Source: JANNVZ01 sp046155615 (lineage in GTDB: Bacteria; Bacteroidota; Bacteroidia; Flavobacteriales_D; Sanyastnellaceae). From it: a stretch of 64,000 bases of DNA. The translations under genes were made by a program, and so were the position numbers. The DNA is taken from NCBI GenBank assembly GCA_046155615.1, contig JBJXFP010000010.1:1-64000 (forward strand), in the 5' to 3' direction. Below are positions 45,601-53,431 of the stretch, in pieces. Position 1 is the first letter of the stretch. Every line of letters begins with the position of its first letter. The notes beneath the pieces are model-generated. The model saw only the letters and a list, made by a program, of their open reading frames with translations. It made no database searches and had not been told where the DNA came from.

Positions 45601-45988
45601 CGTTTCCAACGGAACCTTCCCTGGTGAAGTGTCTTGGACCCTTGCAGGTATCAATGGTGGAATAGTAAATGGTGCGCCAAACGGGCCTGATGGTGTCAAC
45701 TTCTCTGTAGGCAGCGGCAACTGCACAGTAGGTTGTACTGAGCCTATGGCTTGCAACTATGATCCTGAGGCAGGTTTCAGTGATTGTACAATATGTGAAT
45801 ACACATCTTGTCAAGGCTGTACCTACCCTGCGGCATCTAACTACGACATGGATGCATTAATAGACGATGGCTCTTGCATCATTGATGCTGTTAGTACTTG
45901 CCCTGCCGACCTTGATGGTGATGGAGTTATTGGTGTAAGTGACCTGGTAATATTCATCGGTGCATACGGAAGTGTATGTCCTAACTAA
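42677..45988 (+). CDS. Giant secreted Cys-rich modular protein with dockerin-like end
   Basis: 1103-residue exported protein (signal peptide ends STLHAQ). It alternates three module types: four GDGWN modules of about 60-100 residues (each with D-x-FGDGWNG and later a DGCY and a PGE-xxW segment), three NDDC/WYTF modules resembling prepeptidase-like surface domains, and eight short GCTD..A.NY..A..DDGSC units that look like small Ca2+-binding disulfide loops. It ends CPADLDGDGVIGVSDLVIF, a dockerin/EF-hand-like segment, with no T9SS domain after it. A terminator hairpin follows at once. Probable surface or extracellular adhesive protein; function not known. ATG at 42677 chosen over TTG at 42674. 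Confidence 0.8.
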   Translation: MKTFTRISALLALCCTLGFSTLHAQQTCLTLDMFDAFGDGWNNGEFQLYSFADNSLVGTLTLAAGDVGSGEICVDDGCYYIEMLPGDWPGEITWTLTGSDEGSIDGDANSSGVVVSVNSDCILGCTDIAASNFNPAATIDDGSCQFCAGGEQVIAINMFDSFGDGWNGATFFIIDDLGNIAMTGTLATGTEGSVVDCLDAGCYTFSVTGGTFPGEVSWTLTDGIGNIIFAGGANEEYGFSWAGQTGCVIPGCMDDTCNNYNPFATEDDGSCVCPPANDDCADAIALGCGQSVDGTTISANLDAVVADCGGIPITEPGVWYTFIGTGQQVTLSTCNSGGADTRITVFSGTCAGLVCVAANDDACGLSSQLTFSTINGFAYYVMLHEWSFAPNSGAGVAFTLEMTCIDCDDVPINDDCAFALPQPDNIPTPGNLCCSSPDDISDCMAFQTGYGVWFTMNSSDYDTFDFTLLNGDMQGPDDGDGTNVGMVVYQDLGGGCGDLDAIACCFPVTDICAGSLSGIGLDIVPNTDYYFLVYTTDAEGCGNFSLNTNLAYLGCTDPGADNFDPTAEIEDGSCIYTQPPVNDLCDDAILLDCNSGVIGTTGLSTATNAPVGCALADDEGVWYTFVGDGQLITLSMCGSAIDSRISVVSSTDGCNGPFTCVVEEDNDFSAEGCPFPDTNDPNVTFITEIGTTYFVYVSAGQLDTDGDFIADLFDGPFLLDFTCEPVVEGCTNECACNYDPAANVEDNSCEYFSCVVCDPGSSAVLMDMTDAFGDGWNGATYTITDLAGNVIATGSIDAAACTTLGGIGGGVSAGFDVFCLEDGCYIMNTGGGVFDGEVGFSLEDENGNVIVSGGAGTFNFTVGAGLCGCTDPVACNYEPLATDDDNTCEYLTCAGCTDVLACNFNEDATITDNTECCYENCVTFIMNDAFGDGWNGAVATFTNAATGEIITTATLPNGTNATASICLEDGCFNLNVSNGTFPGEVSWTLAGINGGIVNGAPNGPDGVNFSVGSGNCTVGCTEPMACNYDPEAGFSDCTICEYTSCQGCTYPAASNYDMDALIDDGSCIIDAVSTCPADLDGDGVIGVSDLVIFIGAYGSVCPN

Positions 45989-46010
45989 TTTCAATTTGGT
46001 CTAATAATGA

Positions 46011-46042
46011 GTTGTGCCGCCTTGTGCGGCACAACTTATTTA
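46011..46042 (+). terminator. Terminator between the two repeat-protein genes
   Basis: A perfect 10-bp stem (46011-46020 with 46026-46035), CTTGT loop and T-rich tail (TTATTTAT) lie 22 bp after the first gene's stop. Confidence 0.75.
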
Positions 46043-46086
46043 TAAGGGTTTGCGTAGAACCGCGCAATTAGAAAAACGCGCGGCTT

Positions 46087-48378
46087 ATGAAAAACTACAT
46101 TACTCTCTTTCTCACCTCAACACTTCTCTGCCCTGCGCTCTGTTCGCATCCATCACATTTCACCATCGGCAGCGGTTGCATGGACATGGCAGCATGTAAC
46201 TACGACCCCGATGCCACCTCTGATGATGGCAGTTGTTGTTACCAGAATTGTATCAATGTCACTGTCAGTGCAGGTCTCTATCCCAACGAAATTTCTTTTC
46301 ACATTTATGACAACGACAACAATGTGCTCGCCATACACAACGAAGGCGATCCACTTCCTATATTAATTCCGCTCTGCCTTGAAGTTGGTTGCTATCATAT
46401 AGACCTGAACGACAGTTATGGTGATGGCTGGAATGGCGCCACCTACAACATAACAGATCATGACAACAACAGTATAGCGGCTGGCGACTTTCCCAACGAC
46501 CCTGCCTTTGCTGCATTTAGCAAAGGTGTGTATTTCAACATTGGCAACGGCCTCACAGGCTGTACTGATGCCGGTGCGTGCAACTACAATGCAGCAGCTA
46601 CTTGCGATGATGGTACCTGCGACTACACTACTTGTTTTGGCTGCACAGAATTGACAGCATGCAACTACGCTCCCATTGCTGTATTTGACGATGGTTCATG
46701 CTGTACATCCAATTGTTTGCTGATGGAAATGACAGACACGCAAGGCGATGGATGGGATGACGGAGTTTATACCATCTACACAAGTACTGGCGACTTTGTG
46801 CTGAGCGGAACATTGGACCATATCGACTATGAACTGGAAAATATCTGTCTTGAAGATGGCTGTTATCAAATCACAATTTCAGGTAGCTTCTTTCCTGAAG
46901 AAATATTTTGGACTCTCTATGGAACCAATGCAGGCGACCTGAGTGGAGATGGCATTGACTACACAAGCTATTACTTCAGTGTTGGCATGAGCGGAACATG
47001 CGCAGGCTGCACTGACCCTGTAGCGTGCAACTACCAGGTATGGGCACAGGATGATAATGGTAGTTGCATGTATGTGCCCTGTGTAGAAAATGATTTTCGC
47101 TCAGCGGCCATCAGTTTGGAAACAATGCCATTGAATACCTGCAACACTGTGATTGGTAACTTGAGTTTGGCCACCGCTTCAGGTGAAGGCAATAGTGTAG
47201 TGAACACAGGCGAAGACATCTGGTACACTTTTACAGCCACCACACCCGGCATCAGGATAGAAACAACAACCACAGCAAACAATCTGCTGATAGAACTTCA
47301 GGATGCAGGTGGCAACATGCTGGAGGCAGAAAACGCACTTGCCACAAGAACAGGTGAAATATTGAACTATGGCAATCTGCAGGCTGGCAACATCTATTAC
47401 ATAGCTGTCAGAAACTTCGATTCATCACAAGGTGAAGGAACGTTTGAAATTTGTTTGCAGCACCTCCATGCGAGCCACTGCAACTACACCGCCACCAACT
47501 ATGTGCCTTGCAGCAGATTCAAAGCTTCATATTCCGGTGCTCAACAATATTCATTCAATTTTACTTCGCTCACAACGGATGTGACTTACAACTACACTGC
47601 AACCAGCGGGGTGATGTATATGCACAATGCAACAAGTATACAACCCAATGACGACTATTTGGTAAACATAGAATCGCTTTGGCAACTGACCGATGGCAGT
47701 GGAAGTATGGAAACCGTGGCAGTACAAAGCGATTCGCAATGCCTCATTCATCTGAATGAAAATGCACCGATGTACATGCGACCCAATGAGAATTGTACAA
47801 ATGCAGGAGCGTTGTCACCTGCTGCAATACTGCGCGCAATGCCTACAGCCTGCGGTGTGGAAGATTACCAGTGGCAATTCACTGATAACAATGGCACATC
47901 ACCCGCAATAACCATATTGCGAGGCGCACCGGTACGTACCATTCAGCTACTCACAGTACCCGGCTTGCAAGGCGGGCACACTTATGCGGTGCGTGTGCGG
48001 CCAGTGTATAGTGGCGGAGTATCAGGTTCATATGGGCCATCTGATTGCATATCAATGTCAGCAGGTACTGGCAACTTTGAGTTAGGCTCAACGGAAATTA
48101 TTGCCAAAAACCAAAACAATGATTTGCAGCTTGGGCTTTACCCCAACCCTAGCAATGGAAGCAGTATTTATTTAGAACTGATGCTGGCGGGAGCCAAAGA
48201 AATTGAGATTCAGATAATGGATGCAGTTGGCAAAGAAGTTTACAGCAATCAATATGCTGCAACAGATGAATTGAACACCGTAATCTACTTCGATCAGCAT
48301 TTACCAAACGGCATCTATGTGATGCGTGTAAAAGCCGGAAATGAAGTGATGACCAAAAAATTCATGGTATATAAATAG
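46087..48378 (+). CDS. T9SS-secreted Cys-rich repeat protein
   Basis: 763-residue surface or secreted protein. After the signal (LTSTLLCPALC) come four GCTD/GCMD..ACNY..DDGSC units and two GDGW modules (YGDGWNGATY and QGDGWDDGVY) close in sequence to those of the gene before. A WYTF-type surface domain, a roughly 190-residue beta-rich region and a type A T9SS C-terminal domain follow (LGLYPNPSNGSS...NGIYVMRVKAG...KKFMVYK). The shared modules point to duplication of the preceding gene or of its blocks. Its own hairpin-separated unit suggests independent expression. Confidence 0.85.
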   Translation: MKNYITLFLTSTLLCPALCSHPSHFTIGSGCMDMAACNYDPDATSDDGSCCYQNCINVTVSAGLYPNEISFHIYDNDNNVLAIHNEGDPLPILIPLCLEVGCYHIDLNDSYGDGWNGATYNITDHDNNSIAAGDFPNDPAFAAFSKGVYFNIGNGLTGCTDAGACNYNAAATCDDGTCDYTTCFGCTELTACNYAPIAVFDDGSCCTSNCLLMEMTDTQGDGWDDGVYTIYTSTGDFVLSGTLDHIDYELENICLEDGCYQITISGSFFPEEIFWTLYGTNAGDLSGDGIDYTSYYFSVGMSGTCAGCTDPVACNYQVWAQDDNGSCMYVPCVENDFRSAAISLETMPLNTCNTVIGNLSLATASGEGNSVVNTGEDIWYTFTATTPGIRIETTTTANNLLIELQDAGGNMLEAENALATRTGEILNYGNLQAGNIYYIAVRNFDSSQGEGTFEICLQHLHASHCNYTATNYVPCSRFKASYSGAQQYSFNFTSLTTDVTYNYTATSGVMYMHNATSIQPNDDYLVNIESLWQLTDGSGSMETVAVQSDSQCLIHLNENAPMYMRPNENCTNAGALSPAAILRAMPTACGVEDYQWQFTDNNGTSPAITILRGAPVRTIQLLTVPGLQGGHTYAVRVRPVYSGGVSGSYGPSDCISMSAGTGNFELGSTEIIAKNQNNDLQLGLYPNPSNGSSIYLELMLAGAKEIEIQIMDAVGKEVYSNQYAATDELNTVIYFDQHLPNGIYVMRVKAGNEVMTKKFMVYK

Positions 48379-48459
48379 GCTCGCATTCAAGCTCATAAGT
48401 AGCTGTGACCTATTTGTTTCAAATCTGGTTCATGCTTCATCATTTGCCATCTTTGCCAA

Positions 48460-48870
48460 ATGAAAAATCTTTTTATGATTGCTGTGCTCATGGTTCTTTT
48501 CAGTTTGAATTTTTCAATTCAAACCCATGCTCAAAATGAAAGCAACAATGTGACGCCACTTTTTACAGGAACTTTGGCTATATATAAACATGGTGGTGAA
48601 GCTGGTCTGGTTAAGTTCATATCTGATAATTTCAAATGGCCTGACATAATTCCGGATTCCTTAGTCGGTAAAGTCATCTATTACACAGTAATGATTGAAA
48701 GCGATGGAAGTGTGAGTTCAATTACGTTGGACAAGCATGTATCTCAGTACTTGGATGCCGAAGGTTTAAGAGTCTTGTGGTTAACGGCAAATAGCTGGTT
48801 GCCTGCACGTGACAATAAGGCATCGGTAGTAAGATGCATAAAACGAATTCCGATACCAATCAGGAAATGA
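48460..48870 (+). CDS. Small exported protein with TonB-C-like domain
   Basis: 136-residue protein with a signal peptide (LMVLFSLNFSIQTHAQ) followed by a domain resembling the TonB C-terminal fold: GEAGLVKFISDNFKWP, then GKVIYYTVMIESDGSVSSI and a final alpha/beta element ending VRCIKRIPIPIRK. TonB domains in Bacteroidota are often found in small exported proteins without the usual membrane anchor. No ExbB/D or receptor is beside it. Role unknown. Confidence 0.65.
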   Translation: MKNLFMIAVLMVLFSLNFSIQTHAQNESNNVTPLFTGTLAIYKHGGEAGLVKFISDNFKWPDIIPDSLVGKVIYYTVMIESDGSVSSITLDKHVSQYLDAEGLRVLWLTANSWLPARDNKASVVRCIKRIPIPIRK

Positions 48871-48905
48871 GAACACGCGATCAAAAATCCTGACTATCCT
48901 TTCAA

Positions 48906-48923
48906 TCCGTGTCATCCGTGTTC
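48906..48923. repeat. Short imperfect direct repeat
   Basis: Two 9-bp units, TCCGTGTCA and TCCGTGTTC, stand side by side in the 83-bp gap before mazG. I recall multi-unit versions of this sequence as an intergenic repeat in many environmental bacterial genomes; here only two units remain. Confidence 0.45.
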
Positions 48924-48953
48924 TATTGCGGAGCTAACTTTTTTAGAAAATAA

Positions 48954-49745
48954 ATGAACACACCCGAACAAAAACTGCAAGCCTTCCAGCGCCTGCTCAC
49001 CATCATGGATAAGTTGCGTGCTCAATGCCCCTGGGACAAAAAGCAAACATTAGAAAGCCTGCGCCACCTGACCATAGAAGAAGTGTACGAGTTGGGCGAT
49101 GCCATACTTGATGGCAACATGCAGGAGATAAGAGGCGAGATAGGCGACCTGATGCTGCACATGGTATTCTATGCAAAAATTGCAAGCGAGCAGGGCGCTT
49201 TTGACATAGCTGATTCGCTCAATCACATCTGTGACAAACTGATTGCACGGCATCCACATATCTACGGTGATCCATCAAACAATGGTCAGCTTGTTGAAGT
49301 AGCAGATGAAGAAGAAGTGAAAAGCAACTGGGAAAAACTGAAACTTAAAGAAGGCAAGAAGAGTGTGCTGGAAGGAGTTCCAAAATCGTTACCAGCGATG
49401 GTGAAGGCCCAGCGGATACAGGACAAAGCGCGCGGTGTGGGTTTCGACTGGGAGCACGCACACCAGGTGTGGGACAAGGTGGAAGAAGAACTGCGTGAGT
49501 TCAAGCACGAAGCTGATGCAGACTCCAATAAAATGGAAGAAGAATTTGGCGATGTGCTGTTTGCCCTTATCAATTACGCTCGTTTCAAAGGAATCAATCC
49601 GGAAGATGCGCTGGAGAAAACCAATCGCAAATTCATCAAACGATTTCAATACTTAGAAATAGAAAGTGCCCGTGATGGAAAACAAATGGGCGAGATGACA
49701 CTGGATGAAATGGATGTGTATTGGAATAGAGCTAAGACAATTTGA
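48954..49745 (+). CDS. mazG: Nucleoside triphosphate pyrophosphohydrolase MazG
   Basis: 263-residue cytoplasmic house-cleaning enzyme that hydrolyses NTPs to NMP and pyrophosphate. Two MazG domains are seen: the N-terminal with CPWDKKQTLESLRHLTIEEVYELGDAI and GEIGDLMLHMVFYAKIA, the C-terminal with EELREFKHEAD and EEFGDVLFALINYAR. These supply the E-x2-E and E-x2-D metal ligands. Normal length. It is preceded by a short repeat remnant and is convergent with an SDR gene 12 bp away. Confidence 0.95.
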   Translation: MNTPEQKLQAFQRLLTIMDKLRAQCPWDKKQTLESLRHLTIEEVYELGDAILDGNMQEIRGEIGDLMLHMVFYAKIASEQGAFDIADSLNHICDKLIARHPHIYGDPSNNGQLVEVADEEEVKSNWEKLKLKEGKKSVLEGVPKSLPAMVKAQRIQDKARGVGFDWEHAHQVWDKVEEELREFKHEADADSNKMEEEFGDVLFALINYARFKGINPEDALEKTNRKFIKRFQYLEIESARDGKQMGEMTLDEMDVYWNRAKTI

Positions 49746-49757
49746 AAATTCGACCCA

Positions 49758-50543
49758 TCAGAGACACAGCGTCCTTCCCCCATCCACAGGCACATTGATG
49801 CCATTGATGTAAGATGCGGCTGGCGATGCAAGAAAGGCAATGGCCGCAGCTATCTCTTCAGGTCTTCCCAACCGTTTCATTGGAATTTCTTCACTCATTT
49901 CATGTTTTACATCCGCAGCCGTAGTGCCTGCCTTTTCGGCTTTGTTTTTCATTATTTGTTCCAATCTTCCTGTTTCGGTAGCTCCGGGCAATACATTATT
50001 TACCGTGATATTGAATCTGCCCAGTTCCATGGCCAATGTTTTGGCCCAGTTGGCCACTGCACCTCTTATGGTATTGCTCACTCCGAGATTTGGCAAAGGT
50101 TGTTTTACTGAAGTGGAAATAATATTGATGATGCGGCCATAACCCGCCTCTTTCATTTTTGGCACCAGCGCTTTTACCAGTGTGTGATTGCATATAAGGT
50201 GCGAGTTGAATGCTATACGAAAAGCCTCTACATCCGCTTCTATAGCCGGCCCGGGAGGTGGGCCACCCGTGTTGTTCACCAATATATGCGCAATGCTTTC
50301 ACTTGCAAATTTTTGTATCGCACTTTCCACACTTTGCGGGTGGGCAAAGTCGGCAATTAGATAGCTGTGCTGTTGGCCCTGCGACACATCCAGGCTACTG
50401 ATTGCATCCTTCAGTTTGTCCTCGTTTCGCGCTATAAGCACCACCGTGGCGCCAAGTGCAGCTATTTCTTTAGCTGCGGCATATCCGATTCCTTGCGTGC
50501 TCCCGCACACCACTGCTGTCTTTCCTATCAGGTTCAAATTCAT
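49758..50543 (-). CDS. SDR-family protein lacking the catalytic Tyr-Lys pair
   Basis: 261-residue Rossmann-fold protein of the short-chain dehydrogenase/reductase family. The nucleotide motif GSTQGIGYA (TGxxxGIG) and NNTGGPPPGPA (NNAG variant) are present. The active-site segment reads IINIISTSVKQPLPN then SNTIRGAV; where classic SDRs have Tyr-x3-Lys this has Ser-x3-Arg. Such SNxxR members are a known divergent branch whose activity is uncertain. I start at the ATG at 50543 (MNLNLIGKTAVV). It is convergent with mazG; no partner gene is apparent. Confidence 0.8.
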   Translation of the reverse strand: MNLNLIGKTAVVCGSTQGIGYAAAKEIAALGATVVLIARNEDKLKDAISSLDVSQGQQHSYLIADFAHPQSVESAIQKFASESIAHILVNNTGGPPPGPAIEADVEAFRIAFNSHLICNHTLVKALVPKMKEAGYGRIINIISTSVKQPLPNLGVSNTIRGAVANWAKTLAMELGRFNITVNNVLPGATETGRLEQIMKNKAEKAGTTAADVKHEMSEEIPMKRLGRPEEIAAAIAFLASPAASYINGINVPVDGGRTLCL

Positions 50544-50648
50544 GTGCGCAAAGATGTAATACATAACAGCAAAGAATAGCTGCAAAAAGTGCGGTTCACA
50601 TGTTCTTTATTTACCATCAAATTTTTCCCATCTCAGCGCATAAATTAT

Positions 50649-51278
50649 ATGGAACAATTTGAAAAGCTTTTAGAAAAGAACAAAGCATGGGCTCAGCACA
50701 TGGTGGATACCGATCCACACTTTTTCACCAACCTCGAAAATCTGCAGACACCCGAATACCTTTGGATAGGCTGTAGTGATAGCCGCGTACCTGCCAATCA
50801 GATTACGGGCACCGCACCTGGCGAAGTATTCGTGCACCGCAATGTGGCCAATCTGTGTGTGCATAGCGATGTGAATATGCTGAGCGTGCTTGAATATGCG
50901 GTGCATCATCTGAGGGTAAAACACGTTATTGTGTGTGGTCACTATGGTTGTGGCGGTGTGAAGGCATCCACCACACAGACAGATTTCAACATCATAAACG
51001 TGTGGCTGAAATACATCAAAGATGTTTATCGCATACACGAGCATGAATTAGATGCCATCAGCGATGAAAAGCAAAGGTTAAACCGGCTTGTTGAATTGAA
51101 TGTGGTGGAGCAAGTAAGCAATCTTTCAAAGACTGCCATAATTCAAAAGGCTTGGAAAAAATACGATGCCCCGCACCTACATGGTTGGGTGTATAGCCTG
51201 CATGACGGTTTGCTCAAACCAGTTAGCCACATAGTACCCGGTGCTTATCTGGATGAGATCTATCGCTTTCAGGTCTAA
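50649..51278 (+). CDS. can: Beta-class carbonic anhydrase
   Basis: 209-residue cytoplasmic zinc enzyme that interconverts CO2 and bicarbonate. Zinc ligands are Cys 42 (GCSDSRVPA), His 98 and Cys 101 (VCGHYGCGG). The catalytic Asp 44-Arg 46 pair is present, and HRNVANL is conserved. Start at the ATG at 50649; the frame is open to 50589. Its stop overlaps the stop of the convergent recG gene by 4 nt. Confidence 0.95.
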   Translation: MEQFEKLLEKNKAWAQHMVDTDPHFFTNLENLQTPEYLWIGCSDSRVPANQITGTAPGEVFVHRNVANLCVHSDVNMLSVLEYAVHHLRVKHVIVCGHYGCGGVKASTTQTDFNIINVWLKYIKDVYRIHEHELDAISDEKQRLNRLVELNVVEQVSNLSKTAIIQKAWKKYDAPHLHGWVYSLHDGLLKPVSHIVPGAYLDEIYRFQV

Positions 51279-53368
51279 CTGATTTCACTCCAATCACTCT
51301 TCGCTTTTTTTGTTACGTGTAATTGCAAAGCAAGCGGTTTGTTCTTTTCCAGCATGAGGTTCGGATCTTCATCCAGAATTTCCAAAGCAAGTTCACGTGC
51401 AGTGCTTAGCATTTGTTGATCACGCGCCAAGTCGGCAATTTTCAGATTGAGCACACCACTTTGCTGAGTACCACCCAGATCACCGGGGCCTCGCAGCTGC
51501 AAATCCACTTCAGCTATTTTAAAACCATCATTGGTATCAGCCATTGTTTGCAACCTTATGCGGCTGTCGCTGGATTGTTTGTGACCCGGCATCAGTATGC
51601 AATAACTCTGATCAGCACCGCGGCCCACGCGCCCGCGTAGTTGGTGCAGTTGCGACAATCCGAATCGCTCTGCGCTTTCTATTATCATCACGCTGGCATT
51701 GGGCACATTCACACCTACTTCTATCACTGTGGTGGCTACCATGATGTGTGTATTTCCTGCTACAAATTGTTGCATCTCAAATTCACGCGCTTCGGATTTC
51801 ATTTTGCCATGCACTATGCCCACACGGTATTGCGGCAGCGGAAATCTGCGTACTATGCTCTCATAGCCATCTGTCAAGTCTTTCAGGTCGAGTGTTTCGC
51901 TTTCCTCTATCAGCGGATACACCACATATATCTGTCTGCCCTGCTCTATTTCCTTTTCCATAAATCCAAACACTTCGAGCCGCTTACTATCCCCTCTTAT
52001 AATTGTCTTGATGGGTTTTCGGCCCGGGGGTAGTTCATCTATCACGCTTATGTCAAGGTCGCCATAGAGTGTCATGGCTAAGGTACGTGGTATAGGTGTA
52101 GCGGTCATCACCAGCACGTGCGGAGGCAGTGTTGCTTTTTTCCAGAGGGCTGCTCGCTGCGCCACACCGAACCGATGTTGCTCATCTATGATACACAGGC
52201 CAAGGTTTTGAAACTGAACTTTGTCCTCAATCAAAGCATGTGTGCCAAGCACAAATTTGATTTCGCCCTGCACCAGTGCATTCATCATGCGTTTGCGTTG
52301 TGCTCCTTTCACCGTGCCCGTCAGTAATGCAACAGGCACATTCACTTTTGCAAGCAAAGTGGTGATGCTTTGCAAATGTTGTTGCGCAAGAATTTCCGTG
52401 GGCACCATCATGCAAATCTGATAGCCATTGTCCATAGCCAGTAGTGCGCACATCACCGCTACTATTGTTTTTCCGCTGCCTACATCACCCTGTATAAGGC
52501 GATTCATATGTCCCCCGCGAGCCACATCAGCACGTATTTCCTTTACCACGCGCTTCTGCGCACCAGTCAATTCAAATGGCAGATGGTGGTAATAAAAGTC
52601 ATTGAACAACTCGCCTACCTTGCTAAACACCACACCCTGTGTCAACCTTGTGTTGGAGAGTTTTTGTTTGCCTAATTGCAGTTGTATGAAAAAAAGTTCT
52701 TCAAACTTCAGACGCCTTCGTGCCGCTTCCAGCTGCGCAGTATCGGCAGGCATATGTATTTGGAAGATGGCTTCGCTGCGCGGCATCAGTTTGAAACGCT
52801 CCACGATTTCAGTAGTAAGATTTTCGGTAATGAATGCTTGGGCCTCGTCCGCAATGCTGCGAGTGAGTTTAGCAATGGCGTTGCTGTTCAATCCGCTTCG
52901 CACACATTTCTCTGTAGTGCTATACACAGGTTTCAAGCCATTGCCTTGCGTGATGCGCGCCTCCTCCATCAACTCCATCTCAGGGTGTGGTATGTTGTAC
53001 TTGCCTTTGAATTCCTGTGGCTTCCCGAATATCACATAAGGCTCGTTCAGCTTGATAGATTCGCGCAACCACCGCAGCGCAGTGAACCACACCAATTTTA
53101 TTTCTCCGGTTTCGTCTCTGAATGTGGCCACCATTCGTTTTTTGTTGGCCTCACCTATTTCCTGCAATCGCACTATGGTACCCATCATTTGCACGTGTAC
53201 TGCATCACTTTGGACATCCTTCACCTGCACTATTTGTGAGCGATCAATGTAGCGAAAAGGAAAATGCTCGAGCAAATCGGACCAGGTGTATATGCCGAGT
53301 TCTTTTTTAAAAAGCTCGCCCCTTGCAGGTCCCACACCCTTCAGATATGTAATGTCATTGTGGAGCAA
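51275..53368 (-). CDS. recG: ATP-dependent DNA helicase RecG
   Basis: Cytoplasmic branch-migration helicase for fork reversal and repair. The wedge domain begins DITYLKGVGPARGELFKKELG. The helicase core has Walker A GDVGSGKTIVA, the box ICIIDEQHRFG and VMTATPIPRTLAM. The TRG motif region and C-terminal DEDPNLM follow. I prefer the TTG start at 53368 (697 residues): the frame is open to an ATG at 53440, but that ATG would overlap head-to-head with the ATG of the divergent gene and its promoter, and homologues usually begin a few residues before YLKGVG. Confidence 0.9.
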   Translation of the reverse strand: MLHNDITYLKGVGPARGELFKKELGIYTWSDLLEHFPFRYIDRSQIVQVKDVQSDAVHVQMMGTIVRLQEIGEANKKRMVATFRDETGEIKLVWFTALRWLRESIKLNEPYVIFGKPQEFKGKYNIPHPEMELMEEARITQGNGLKPVYSTTEKCVRSGLNSNAIAKLTRSIADEAQAFITENLTTEIVERFKLMPRSEAIFQIHMPADTAQLEAARRRLKFEELFFIQLQLGKQKLSNTRLTQGVVFSKVGELFNDFYYHHLPFELTGAQKRVVKEIRADVARGGHMNRLIQGDVGSGKTIVAVMCALLAMDNGYQICMMVPTEILAQQHLQSITTLLAKVNVPVALLTGTVKGAQRKRMMNALVQGEIKFVLGTHALIEDKVQFQNLGLCIIDEQHRFGVAQRAALWKKATLPPHVLVMTATPIPRTLAMTLYGDLDISVIDELPPGRKPIKTIIRGDSKRLEVFGFMEKEIEQGRQIYVVYPLIEESETLDLKDLTDGYESIVRRFPLPQYRVGIVHGKMKSEAREFEMQQFVAGNTHIMVATTVIEVGVNVPNASVMIIESAERFGLSQLHQLRGRVGRGADQSYCILMPGHKQSSDSRIRLQTMADTNDGFKIAEVDLQLRGPGDLGGTQQSGVLNLKIADLARDQQMLSTARELALEILDEDPNLMLEKNKPLALQLHVTKKAKSDWSEIS

Positions 53369-53382
53369 TTTATTTGCGCGTA

Positions 53383-53411
53383 TTGCGGAAGTGCAGGCCA
53401 AGATATATTTG
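53383..53411 (+). promoter_or_regulatory. Promoter of the 53432 gene
   Basis: TTG (53383-53385), 18-bp spacer, TATATTTG (53404-53411). Both elements and the spacing fit the Bacteroidota consensus. It ends 20 bp before the ATG, which implies a very short leader and places the recG start further in. Confidence 0.55.
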
Positions 53412-53431
53412 TGAAGCACATCTGAAAACGT

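Noticed and set aside
45134..45814. Antisense open frame of 226 codons within the first repeat protein
   Set aside because: It is a shadow of the repetitive Thr/Cys-rich coding strand, with no leader or family similarity.
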